Assembly: GCA_020055645.1 (NCBI GenBank)
Contig: CM034546.1
Span: forward strand, 5,766,001 to 5,830,000
Direction of reading: 5' to 3'
Length of the DNA: 64,000 bases
Source: Tomocerus qinae
Lineage: Eukaryota; Arthropoda; Collembola; Entomobryomorpha; Tomoceridae
The notes beneath the pieces were generated by a model. That model was not told the DNA's origin, made no database searches, and saw only the letters and a program-made list of their open reading frames with translations. Shown in pieces: positions 10,428-22,231 of this stretch; position 1 is the stretch's first letter, and every line of letters begins with the position of its first letter. The translations under genes were made by a program, and so were the position numbers.

Positions 10428-11670
10428 TTCTGCATTATCAAAATACATGTGTAAGGATTTAATTATTCCAAAGTGCCTTTTTAATAAATTAACTGAAGGA
10501 TTTCAACGATTAATCGCTAATGGAGATTGGCGTTGACACGCCAAATTTTATTATGTATTCTATTACAATGTGGGTATTTTAATCTACAATGTAAAAAAGG
10601 AATAAAGTATGATAAAAACTGACTATTGGTCACACCTCACGATATTCATTTCAAATAATGATATAATTATTACCATGCAATAGTCTCCTTGTTTTTTGGC
10701 ATATATTATTACATCCGTTGTTCATTTAAATGGAAGTCGTAGTGCAAGAATTCATTAATTTTTAATACACAAATCAGAGGATTTTAAAATAACAACTTGT
10801 CATATAATAATCGCTTTAGAATCAAAATGATAATTAATGAGAATTACAAATAGTACTTACTGGTAAAATAAAAGAAATATAATAATATTTGCTAAGTATT
10901 GGATGGGATAATTAATTATTTGCTTAAGTAAATTGACGATTAAATGTTCTGCCGTAATATGCTCTGCAGCACAAAACAGTGTATTTCTTTCCGGAACAGA
11001 ACTCCGTCTCTTGGAAGTCGGGATTCTCTGAGAAAAATATCGATTATATAAATAATGGAAGCAACCTTCTTCCACTGTCTTATAGTCAGAATAGGATACC
11101 TAGACTTAGTATAAAAATATTAATTTTGACATTGTGCTCACTAAAATTTACAATTCGCATGTATTACTTAGCCTCAACAGTTTGAAATTCAGCAGGAGTA
11201 CTTTGGGGGCTAGGTAAATTATAAATGTATTCTCTGGTGCAGATTTGGTTCGTTGGTACTCGGTCGTCTTGTTCTCTTTCGTTTATCGATTTGGAGATTG
11301 AGTGGAAGGGAAATGTGAATACATGTGCTAGATATCTTGAGTATACACAATATATATCACTTTCACAATACTTTCCTACACAATAGTATTCCTACAGGTA
11401 CAACTATACTGCAAGTTTACCTACAGAGGGGAAATACCATTTAGAGGATTATTAGTGGATCTATAAGTCTAAGTAAATAGGCGGGTATACATTAAAGTTT
11501 ATCTGTCCACGAGCAGATATCAAAATACAGACTCCAAGTTATAAACTTTCCTAAAATTAAAGGCGGGCTGCACACTTGTTTAAAAAATATAATCAAGTTA
11601 TTGATGTACAAAAGTTATGCACATTTATTTCAAGATCAAAAATTTGCACTAGGGGTTAGTAACCACCGCA
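10428..11670. other. 5' flank of IR-bA and right edge of duplicated block A
   Basis: Aligns by eye with 39101-40345 of block B. Similarity ends abruptly after TTTGCACTAGGG (about 11645-11660 here, about 40320-40335 in block B), so the duplication breakpoint is near 11665. No gene is seen. Confidence 0.7.
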
Positions 11671-11972
11671 CACTGTATCAAAGAGCTGCCTGACACGGTC
11701 GTGCATTTCGTGCCAGAATGAGCGGGTTTGACTTTCGGTTGAAATTTCCTATCTCACTAATGTTAAATATACGATTTCTTAATGATTACAGATATAGCTA
11801 CGGGCTACGTCGGTATCTATAAATCACATATATTGTAAAATCGTTTACACTGATTCCAATGATGTAAACATCATTGCGGAATGTTGAGGAATCGTGGAAT
11901 AAACTCCGAATGCCCATACATCAGTAGCTTTGGAGAATTCGGTGAAATTCAAAGACTCCACAGCAAGCCAAC

Positions 11973-12345
11973 ATCTAGGGGACTTTCTAGCATCTGCAGG
12001 TGCTAGAAAGTCCCCGGGGACTTTCTAGCATCCTTTTTTATGTTTCCAAAAAGTTCCCGAAGGCTGATTATTATCATTAAAATTAATTCTAAATCATCAT
12101 CATCATAAAATAACAATCAGTACCTTGTTGCCGGTCACTATTTTTCGGTCTTTTTTGACCTAACCTAATTAAAAATAGTTTATCTTTTATTAGGTTAGGT
12201 CAGAAAAGAGGCGAAAATAGTGACCGCTGCTTGAATTCAACAATTATTTAGTCTGCCTTCGGGAGCATTTTGAAAATGGAAAAAGGGTGCTAGAAAGTCC
12301 CTGGGGACTTTCTAGCACCTGCAGATGCTAGAAAGTCCCCTGCAC
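11973..12345. mobile_element. Foldback element inside the RTK kinase exon
   Basis: A 373-bp insertion flanked by an exact 9-bp duplication CAAGCCAAC (11964-11972, 12346-12354). Both ends carry long inverted repeats (about 55-60 nt) starting GGGGACTTTCTAGCATC, and each end is itself a palindrome of GCTAGAAAGTCCCC units. The centre holds another inverted pair (about 12131-12230) around CGGTCACTATTTTTCG. Taking out the element and one duplication restores a typical kinase subdomain VIII in frame with the neighbouring exons. Confidence 0.88.
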
Positions 12346-12759
12346 CAAGCCAACGCCAAGGAAGTGGAACCTACAGGTATTGCATTAAGAGCATGTAAAC
12401 ACGTGGGAAAAATGGTTGAACCTTAATCTTATGATATCCAGTATTACACTTTTGTTCCGAATGTAGTTGGAATATTGATACAAATTCTTCGACAATCCAA
12501 AATCCGATATTTTTGCAGTAAGATTAGCGTCCAGCAAGACATTTCTAGCAGCCAAATCGCCGTGTATGGCATTCATGCTGGAAATATATTTCATTCCGTT
12601 TGCTATCTGCAAACTCCAGAGAATCAATGTTGATGTACTTATATGCCCCAAATTTGATTCTCCTATATTTCTGTCAATTTTCAAAGTAGCAACAATTAGG
12701 AGACAATTATATAAAGTGTAAAAAATTGAGTGTTCAAGAAAAACATCCTAAACATTGCA

Positions 12760-12952
12760 CAGGGCATGAAAACCTTTTTGTGCCTTTTTGCTTTTTTGTT
12801 ATGGCAATTCCTACTTGTTAAGCTGTATTATGACGGAATTTGAGGTTGATACAAACTTTTTTCACATCAATTTTACCATCTTCTATAATTAATTTTGCTG
12901 GGCAAAAAGGCAACAAAAAGCAAAAAGGACTTTGTGTCTTTTTCATTTCCTG
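12760..12952. mobile_element. Small element, CAGGGCATGAAAA family
   Basis: Lies in the RTK intron between 12983 and 12671. It starts CAGGGCATGAAAAC and ends TTTTTCATTTCCTG, an imperfect inverted repeat; flanks ACATTGCA and ACACTGGA look like a degraded 8-bp duplication (6 of 8). The body is made of GCAAAAAGG and CCTTTTTGC words. Related fragments occur at 46217, 46801, 47397, 58262 and 61205. Confidence 0.6.
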
Positions 12953-13128
12953 ACACTGGATGCATTGATTGCGTGGTACTTACGATTACATTTCCACTGG
13001 AACATAACCATTCGCATTAATGGGAATGAGTATTCCCTTAGAAACTTAAGTTAAGTTTTTTCCATTTTTTCTCAAACAGTTCAGAAGATCTCCGGACCCA
13101 CAGTATTCCATTACAACATTCAACTGAT

Positions 13129-14163
13129 CTGTGAATCAAAATATGAATAAGTGTGCCACATTAAAGTGCATCAGTCAAAGGACTGGGCATCCTGAAACTC
13201 ATATCTATCAGCCACAGAATAATGGCCATCTACCGGGTTGTGTCAAGACTTTAATAACAGAAATGTCATGCTATTTTTTACTGTGGAGCTATATGGCCTA
13301 GCCGATCAGCACACTTGGTTCAAGTCACCTGATTCGCTCAGCCAGTCAACACATTTGATTCAACTTGTGGGCAGCGGCTTAGTGGTTTCAACAAAAACAA
13401 AGAATTGTCCAATCTTCTATACCTCACTAACGCATAACGCCCTTCATTGTGAATCTATGATCTATCAGCAGCAGAGAACAAAAAAGGTACTCCTTTTTTA
13501 CAAAATACTAAAAAGTACTACTTTTTCTAAAAAAGCAGTCCTTTTTAACTTTTTAACCTTATTTACATGTAAAGTGGAAGTTAATGGGGCAAGTTGCTAC
13601 ATCAAAAAAGGTAAAAAGTCAAAAAAACGCTGCTTTTTAAAAATCGTACTCCTACCTTTTTTATAAAAAGGCAAAAAAGGTCCTTTTATACTCCCTAGTC
13701 AGCAGTCTAAATTACAGTAAATACTTTTTTGCATTAAATACTTTGAATATGCAATAATATAAAATATAATTAATACAATACCACGACAATTTGAAGATAA
13801 CTGTTGAACAATTAGTTTGGCATATGCACCCATAGGATGCATACACAAAGGGAACAAGTTTCGGGAGTATAATAATATTATGAATATGTGGGTAAAGCAT
13901 GTAGTTAACATTCGTTTTAAATAGTTAGATTAAGTTATATATTTTTCATATCTTCATTGTGTATTTGTAAAGTATAACTGTGCATTATAATAAAATATTT
14001 AAATAGATAGGATGTGAATATTTCTACGTGAGGTAAGTTTTTGAATGCTGATTTGTTTTAAGCAACGGTTTTAATAAATATATGCATGTTTCCTAGGTTC
14101 TCCTACCAAGAAATAGATAGTCAGGTATTAGTGAGATTATTTGCAAATATTCAATTTTCTTAC
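13129..14163. other. Long RTK intron with A/T-run repeats
   Basis: Largest intron left in the RTK apart from the MITE-bearing one. About 13480-13685 is a dense patch of AAAAAGG/CCTTTTT runs arranged as an inverted pair. About 14080-14130 resembles 30160-30215 (TATATGCA.GTT.CCTAGGTTCTC), a scrap of a dispersed repeat. No exon is seen. Confidence 0.55.
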
Positions 14164-17083
14164 TATCATTTAATTCCTGAGTACACGCTCCAATAACTGC
14201 GACTATATTTTCATGCTCCTTGAGGAACAACATGACCTTCAACTCGGCGATCGCTGATTTTAAGTGCTGAGCATTTGAATCAGCTTTAATTGTTTTAATG
14301 GCAACGCAGAGAAAATTTTTGCTTTTTAAGATTCCTTTGAACACCATTCCAAATTCTCCCCTTCCCAAGATGTTACTGAAATCTAAGTGACAAATAATAG
14401 ATAAAGATTGAAATTCAGTCGATATAGGACTATCATCATAATCATAGAAGATTTAATTAACACAACGAAAATTATGTTATGTATATTATACCAATATCAA
14501 GATCGCCTACAGAAATTTCTTTGCTGGTGTCATAGGGCAAGTTTTGTGCATTGGTGTTTGAGACTTCGTTGGACGAAACCAGTTCTGGTTTTCCACTTAA
14601 AAAGTATTGTATTTCTTCTGGTGTTAACCGATTAAGTAGGGATTTGCGATACTTGTTCAAATACAACCAAACACAAAGAAGGAATAACAAGACGAGTACT
14701 ACACATACGATTGCTACTATCATTGCAGTGATTGGGAAACTGGCTGTGTAGATAATATTTACATTTACAACCCAATATAATTTCCACTATTTATCAAATG
14801 CATAAACTAATGAATTATTTGCAACATTTACCAGTAACTTCAATCTTCTCCTTCCCGAGTATTTCTTCTAAAATAACTCTTTGGTGTACCAAAACCCCTA
14901 TTCACATATGGATCATAATTATCTAGTGTTTAAATTTTGATTTCCATTTCTTACATTTTTAAATTAAAAACGTTTTCTAGGTTTGCGCATGTTGTTTTCG
15001 CTTACTAAATAGTGACATAATTACACTTACCGTTTATCCAACGAATAGGCTTAGCCAATTTAATTATCGTAAGTTTGCAAGTTACAGCAACAATGTCTCT
15101 CGTTGGGACTTTCACGATTGTTGAAACTTTGTATATTGAATCTATAATTTCGCTAGTGTAGTTTATCAGACTTGCTAAACCAAAATTAAAAAAAAACATG
15201 GCAGATAATTTTTACTGTTGCATTGTTTAGAATTAAATACGGTGACTCATAAATGTAATATATAGATGTACATGATGATATAACATATGGCTTCTCATTC
15301 TTAAGCCAAAACCCTAAGACAGGGTGCGAACGAACAAGCATTAAGGGAATTTGACACCGAATTCTGATAAACTCCCCCTCGACAACTTTAGAATCGCTAA
15401 CGAAAATCTGTGGATAAGGTAAGTCATTGAAAAACTTAATTGCTTCCTCCGATTGTGGAATGGGAACTGTATTAAACCAAAAATTGTTAAATGTAATTAA
15501 ACCTTAAAATCTGTTCAAAAGGGTTGTCAATTCTTACGATGTGAAAATGACTTTTTTTCAAAGCCATGGGGATACAATATTGTGAAGATTTCTTTTTGGA
15601 ACCCCACACATCTAAACATCCCGGAAACATTAAGAGGCAGTTGAAATATCACAATCTGTTTGCTCGTTGTTGTATTTAGTAGTTGACTCTATTGGCAAAA
15701 ATAATATTTTGTATCACTGGCCGAAAGAATTGTAAGTCTATAAACTAAGCTCCTATATGATGTACCTGTGATGAATAAATCAGAGGAGCTTTCATTAGGC
15801 ATTCGATATATGTGGAACAGGGAACAAAGTAAAGTTTAGTAGACTCTGGATTTACAGTAGAGCAATAACCATACTGTAGCGATAGCATAATACTATATTC
15901 ATCTTCTATTATTGGAATAGAGTCCCCTAGGTTAAATCGTTTTAAAATCAAAATCAAAAAATATAAATTAATAAATTGCAATTAAAATAATTTAAGATAA
16001 TAATGACTTTTTCTTACCAAATGAATTTCTAAACGTGTACGTCCATTGGTGAAGTGGACTTCCTGATTCATTAACACAGGACACAGTCGAGGTTATATTT
16101 TCCCAATTTCTTTCTTTTTCTATTGGAAACTTAATTTCCAACATTGATACATATTTGTAAAATTCATACGGGGTAAATTTGGAGAGTAATTTTGTGCCAT
16201 ATTTAAAGTTTGTTTCCATCCGAATTTGTTTTACAGATGAACATGAAAATTGTATACTCTGACCAAATCCTACTGTTAAATTCATATTGCCTTCCTTTGG
16301 AGAAACATATTTACCTAATCAATCAAAAATAAACTGTTTATTAAAAGAAATTGAAGGTGATGGATGGTTCAGAATAAATAAACGAAAGTACGCTATGCTA
16401 TAACCATTTATTAATATCTATAATCCAAATGAATTACTTGGTCTTGGAGAAACAACAGTCACAACATAATGATTAGTAATTTCACTTCTCATAGATCTAC
16501 AGGTAATTACAAAGCCATCCTGCATAGTTATTCCCGTTTGATTTAGGACATCACTAAAGTCGACACAAAACAACCCGCTACAATATTCACCCGTAGCCAG
16601 TGGTAGCAGCTGAAAAAAATTATGAAATTAATTACAAAATGTCTTAAAGGACGATAAAGTCTAAAAAAGCTTAGCCAATCGACGAAAAAGTTAAAAAGTC
16701 TAAAAAGCTTAGTCTTACGACAAAAATCGTATTTATTATAAATATATTAGCAACCATAATACAGATATATACATAATATTATGTGCCTGCAATAAAGAAA
16801 TCTTAATGTCATTTTGATATGTATTAAAACTGTTAATATAGTATATTGTATAGTATATAGTTACAAGATTGTTCTTCTTCTCCTTGAAATCAGCTACGTA
16901 CCTATGCATGCTTCCCCTAACATGCGTTTATAGTTTAAAACTTATCGTAACTATTTGTACTTATTACTTATTATATAGAAAACCATAATGAACCTCAAGT
17001 TATTGCATATTTATTCTGGGTATGGTAATAAGGAAAAGATATCGATTAGCATACACAACGAAAAATGGAGGAAACACCATGAT

Positions 17084-17679
17084 CAGTGTATAAAATTTGC
17101 CACTTTTAGCCTATTTTACCATCACAGTGGAAAAAGTGCACTTAATGGTAAAATTGTATTGGTAAAAATGGTGAATCATAGTGAATAATTAGCAAAGATA
17201 CACAAAAGACACATTAGAAAAGTTTTCATGCTATATTTACTCTAAAATAATTCAAATTAAGATTTATATTGGAATTTTCACTGACGGTAGTCAAAAAGTG
17301 TCATTTAAACCAGATTTTTTTGCATGGTACAGCTAACTTTAATGCAATTAGAAAAATTGCTCATTTAATTTAAATTAATTATTCAATACGTAAATAAGAA
17401 CGATTATTCCCAATTAGTTGACATTGTCTTAGGTTAATTAACACACATCAAATCGGCAATCGGGTATTCAATTTGTGACAACAATCATCAGCTGCAAAGA
17501 TATTTTGTGTAGTAGCAGCGAATTTTATTCAAAATTCTGTACGAATAATAAAACTATTTTTTTACCATTTCTTACCAATTAAACCATTTACCACTAGATT
17601 TTAGCTAGTGGTGAATAACATTAAATGCCATTAAAAATCACCTACCACTGGTAAGTGACAAATGGTATTTTGTACACTG
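17084..17679. mobile_element. hAT-like MITE, CAGTGTA family (copy 1)
   Basis: About 596 bp with inverted ends CAGTGTATAAAAT and ATTTTGTACACTG. Flanks ACCATGAT and GCCAAGAT agree at 6 of 8 positions, a decayed 8-bp duplication. It is the same family as 44233-44815 and sits in the RTK intron between exons 3 and 4. It has no coding capacity. Confidence 0.8.
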
Positions 17680-18475
17680 GCCAAGATACAAAAATAATAG
17701 AGAGAAACATACGTTTCGGAATCCGTAGTGATTTTCGTATTCCACAATTGCGTCTTTTGGATAGACTTGGCCACATGGCAGAGCCATTATATTGTTGTAA
17801 CCGGTTTTCAGTTCAGTTTTGAAGTCAAGAAAGTCTTTTTCGAATTTTTGACCATCTTGTAAAAATGAAAAGTCGGTGGTGCTCTCTAATAGAGAAAAGA
17901 TATAATATATTATATCACAATAAGCAATATTTCGTAAGTATTTCCTTGTATTACCATTCCCCGCAAAGATGTACATATAATCTGTGTAGAACTGACTGCC
18001 AGTACAACTGTAGTGCCCAGTGATGCTATCGTCAAATTCTTCCAAGGTTATTATAGTAGTATAACAATATGGGGTATAAAGACGACTAAACCAAGTAGTA
18101 TCAACTACGTGATAACTGACTTTCACTTTGCCCACAAAAGCCTGTATTTGAATCGATATCAAAGAAAGATATAATTTATAAAGTAAACAATACTTTTAAG
18201 TAAACTAAATTAACAATTACCTTTCCAACAGTTACTTCCCAACGTGGGGGATTACGAGCTGAACAGTTTAATACAACTTTGTTTATTCCGGGTTTCACTC
18301 TATAACTGTTTTCAGGGGTGTACGTATTTTTAGGAAGTATTTCCAATTGATCTAGCGATACCTCAATTTGTTTGTCAAGATTGGTACACGGTTCACATAA
18401 ACCGTTTTGAAAATTAGAAATAAGGGACGCTAACAGGTAAATAAACAAATGTTTCAATATGGATAAGATCAACAT

Positions 18476-20235
18476 TTTCCTTATTAATCCTCATTACACT
18501 GATGCTGAAAGAGACAAATATTTACTTCAACAGGTATCACTTTGGTAATATCTTTATATCGGATCGGTTGTCAATTTTAATATTTTGAGCTTTATGTACT
18601 TATTCAGTATATCGTTTCTATAAAAATGGAAACAACTGACTTTATTAATGAAATTCTATTTGATTTTGTAAAATAACATAACATCCAATTGAATGGGTTG
18701 CAGTTTATCAGTTGCTTCTATCTAAGAAACAATAACAGACTATCCACATTTAGATTTGGTATAGTATAGTAGTATAATGTGGCGACTTGTGGTTTTCCTG
18801 AATAGCGTAATAACGAATATTTAATGAATATTCGGTTTCTGCTGCTGAATAAGGAAATAATGAAAAACAATACAACATTTGACTCCAAATACATTTTCAG
18901 AACGCCTTCAAGTATAGTATTACTGAAGTTTATCCATTTTGGTTGATATTTTAGTCCATTAGTTTATGGCATACCAAATACCAAAATTATATAATGCTAT
19001 AAACGGGTTATAAAATTAATACAAAATATAGCATAAAACAATAATAATAAATAGGTATTATGGATGGGTAAACACATATGAAACATATGTGAAAAAAAGA
19101 TGAATCGCAGTGAACCTGCAATAAAAACAATGGTAATGTTAGGATAGGTTAGTATTTACTTGTTTACTTGTTTAGTGCGTAAGTAGGTATATTGTTTACA
19201 TGATAGATAAAAATACTCACCAGTGTGTGAACTGCTGACAGCAGGGAGTCACTGGCTCATTAATTATAATGACTACATCGGGTGATGTAGAATAAGCAGA
19301 ATAAGTAATTCAAATGAATGAAGCTTATCTTATAAAAATAGAAGCACAGTATATAGTATGTAGTGTACAAGTAAATATGGGTATTAAATAAGTAGCAAGT
19401 AGATAAATAATGCCGAACAAGGCAAAATCAGGTAATTAATGTCTAAATTAATTAAACTTATAAAAGTTACTTGTAACACAATTATAGAAATTATATGTAC
19501 CGATTTAAGTATAAATAGCCGTAGGTCAAGCACGTATCCAGAGGGGGGGCCCGGGCCCCCCTAGGTATCCAGAAAAAGGCAATTTTTTTTGTCAAAAAAG
19601 GTTAAAAATCCAAAAAAATTTCCCGCTTCGCGCGAATATGCCTTACTTTTATCAATTTATTTTTGTCCCCCCCCTAGGTCAAATTTCTAGATACGTGCTT
19701 GCCGTAGGTATTACAGTAAAGATGCTCAGTCCCAATCGTGAGTATCCCGATGAAACACTGAACTTCTTTGGAATAAAAGTTGTATCAAACGGAAACCCGA
19801 TAAACTCATATTCTTCGTTAATAACAGCCGGGTAAAGCCGAATTTTATTATAATACTTTTGGACTTCATTACAACGACAATCGTCGAATAATAAAATATC
19901 GTACTGAATAATCGCCGCACTACAACTTATTAGTTAGTGCTACATTTGACAATTATTCATCAACACAACTTTGGAATGGGTTTCCTGTAAAATTTACGTA
20001 ATGAATTAGCCTTCAATGTGACCTTCATTTTAACCTCACACAACTCACAGATACAGTAGATACACAGTTGAGATTCTCAGTCTCAACTCAACTGCATTAC
20101 AAGTGTAGGGATAGGGACTTCAGGCTGAATATTTTTTATTGCACACTGTTTGATGCCTTGTTTGGTCATCGTCCCTACTTGGTTAAAATAAAACCGTTTT
20201 AATTAAGTGCAGTGTTTAATTTATCGATGATTTCA
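18476..20235. other. Upstream of the RTK, no gene seen
   Basis: AT-rich DNA with a small MITE at 19527-19701. I see no exon with consistent splice sites. The RTK promoter should lie in the first few hundred bases, but I could not pick out a defined motif. Confidence 0.5.
19527..19701. mobile_element. Short hAT-like MITE, CAAGCACGTATC family (copy 1)
   Basis: 175 bp with inverted ends CAAGCACGTATCCAGA / TCTAGATACGTGCTTG and an exact 8-bp duplication CCGTAGGT (19519-19526, 19702-19709). Inside is a G-run/C-run pair at each end. Relatives: 43900-44063 and 58726-58889. Confidence 0.88.
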
Positions 20236-20620
20236 GAAGGGAATTAATGTCTCCGGAGAGTTTATCACATTAAAGTGCATTTTTCAACGCACTGGGCATC
20301 CTGATACTTAATTTAATCTAAATAAGTCATTATCTTTATTAATAAGTATAATAATATTATAAAAATGGCATATTGGGATAAACCCATGTAATTAATCATT
20401 CGTCTTTTAAAGTACTTTCATGGTGGATTATGATTAGGACAATTTTTGTGCATTATTGGTTGAGACTTCGTTGGAAATAGTTCTGGTGCCCCATTTAAAA
20501 AGTATTACATTTCTTTCGTTTTTAACCGAGTAAGTAAGGATGGGAGATACATTCCTCTTTAAAAGTAACCATACAAGAATTGAATAAGTACTGATAATGC
20601 GGGTCCTTATACCATTGTTA
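20236..20620 (-). pseudogene. Relic of a second RTK gene
   Basis: Two decayed stretches match the RTK at 11902-18475 in the same order and strand. About 20436-20620 matches the transmembrane/juxtamembrane exon (14743-14492), including TTTGTGCATT, GAGACTTCGTTGGA and TTAAAAAGTATT. About 20236-20310 matches the hinge exon and adjacent intron (13085-13200), including CTCCGGAGA and the ACTGGGCATCCTGA segment. The frames are broken. It shows that RTK genes were once in tandem here. Confidence 0.75.
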
Positions 20621-20806
20621 TACTATATGTTATATAAGTTTTCCATATAACAAGCATAAAAGTGTCTCTAAAGTTTACATGTACGAATGTACATTGCAGA
20701 TAGCAAAACTATCCAAGTATTTTCGACAATAAATTCTTTCAATGTGGCTAGTACTTCCTTGCGTTCATCGAGTTGTTTACTTCTTCTGCTGGGCTCTTTA
20801 TCTTTA

Positions 20807-20844
20807 TTCTCGAGCTTCGTGACGCCAGTCACGAAGCTCGAGAA
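20807..20844. other. Perfect 17-bp hairpin
   Basis: Two 17-nt arms (TTCTCGAGCTTCGTGAC and its exact complement) are separated by the loop GCCA. It is GC-rich in an AT-rich setting and has no run of T after it. No function is assigned. Confidence 0.8.
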
Positions 20845-22231
20845 GTATTATTCATAGCAGCCTAGTTTCATCATAGCTACATATTAAATATTTAGTGTTT
20901 TCAATAGTGGTATAGCCGTATAAAGACCAACACAAATGTTATGGAGTTGTGTGTTTAGTAGTCTACTTTGTGTTCGAAAAGAAAAACAAATGGTACAACA
21001 CGGCTAAACTGGCGCCACAAGTACACATTGCATGACTTACTTCCCTTGTTAGAGAGACGTATATACACAATAATATCACGTATGCTACTTATTGTAGATT
21101 TTTGTTTTAACAGTCGTCATTACAGTTGAGGTAATGATAAACGAAAACAGACAATTTGACATGATTACTTAGGTAGGATGTATACATTCACTAAAATGGT
21201 TCACCTCTGTTATGAATGATTTCTATGTGTACAATCAGGTAACCTGGTAGCCACATAAGTAGAGTAGCAAATGATATTAGTAGTACACAGCCCCGACCCT
21301 AAATGACACAGAAACAAGATATTACATGATGTCATGCTTACAATGTAAGAAATAGTTAAGGAAAATATTCATGTATTAGTTGTCTCTTTTCATAGACGTT
21401 GAATGAAAGGTATTCTCATTTTATCACACAGTTGTAGCAATATTTGTCAGTTGGTAGGGAGAGGTCGAAGCCACAGAGTATAACGACCTAGTGTTCTGTG
21501 TTTTTCTTCCAACCAGCATTAAGTCGCTATTAGTTGCCACTCGAGTGCCCTCCCAGTTTATCTTCTCTCATATTTAACACTAACTGTCTTCTTTGTGGGT
21601 AACGAACTTCTTTAGTCTACGGTTAGTATTCTCTCGCTTAAGTTTATCTGAAACAATCGTCCTGGATTTGAATTGAATTCTACATTTTAGGCAATCCATT
21701 TTCCACTGTAATATTCATCAGAGAGACACCAAACTTTTCTTACCTCTTTGATATAATATAGTATTTTCTTATATTCTAATAATGTACGTTCAATGTCAAA
21801 AGTTTGTATTTTATTTTTACATTAATCTCCCAGACATTTAAAGCATTGCATTTGGATATTATAAAAATAATTTGGCTCCAGCTTTACTTATCTGAAAATA
21901 TTATTAGACCTAATATTTGAAAGTTTAACGAAAATTAACTTGCATTTATACAGAAATTACAGTACGAGTACATTTGACGACCAATGAGTCCTTAAGAACT
22001 TTGGAAAGTCGCATCAATATACTGCAACACCTTCTAATTTGTATTTGGTGAAAGTGAGTGGCAATTGGACTTGTTTTTAATTATTGCTACATTAAAAATA
22101 TATAGACACATATTATAGATAACTGGCAGACGAGAGAATAGTACGTTTCACTGCCCGTGTTTCAAACAGACGTAAATCATTTGTATAATCTGTATTAACA
22201 TCAGAAATTGATATATTTAATTGTTATTAAA
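20845..22231. other. Intergenic DNA upstream of IR-aB
   Basis: No gene, repeat array or transposon end could be supported. It includes the expected promoter region of IR-aB. Confidence 0.5.

Larger units (their letters stand above)
11902..18475 (-). pseudogene. Ig-domain receptor tyrosine kinase (PDGFR/VEGFR-like), kinase disrupted
   Basis: Single-pass RTK. Exons in transcript order: 18475-18221, 18141-17955, 17885-17713, 16609-16438, 16314-16018, 15926-15766, 15688-15538, 15466-15272, 15174-15031, 14876-14832, 14743-14492, 14382-14164, 13128-12984, 12670-12448, 12370-11902 (interrupted). Every junction keeps phase. The first exon encodes a signal peptide (MLILSILKHLFIYLLASL); the next nine add a Cys-paired Ig-like ectodomain, about 590 aa in all. 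Exon 14743-14492 holds the membrane helix. Kinase landmarks: GRGEFG loop, VAIK lysine, AELK glutamate, VVMEYC hinge, HGDLAARN catalytic loop, DFG, then PWRW...AVESL and DVWAFGV. Damage: TAA stops at 13048-13046 and 12988-12986 in the hinge/insert exon, a transposon at 11973-12345, and no recognisable C-lobe beyond 11902. A possible decayed subdomain XI sits near 11680-11750. Lineage is inferred from architecture and the HGDLAARN form. Confidence 0.82.

Noticed and set aside
13238-13666. 142-codon frame in the RTK intron
   Set aside because: Low-complexity A/T runs with no similarity and no splice support.
14093-14163. Extension of the RTK glycine-loop exon to a donor at 14106
   Set aside because: It would add about 19 odd residues before the hinge; the GTAAGA donor at 14163 gives the normal kinase spacing and the right phase, and the extension overlaps a dispersed-repeat scrap.
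15005-15466. Reading RTK 15466-15031 as one exon
   Set aside because: The frame hits a TAA at the T-run; splitting with an intron (donor GTACAT at 15271, acceptor TTTAG) keeps phase and gives a continuous Ig region.
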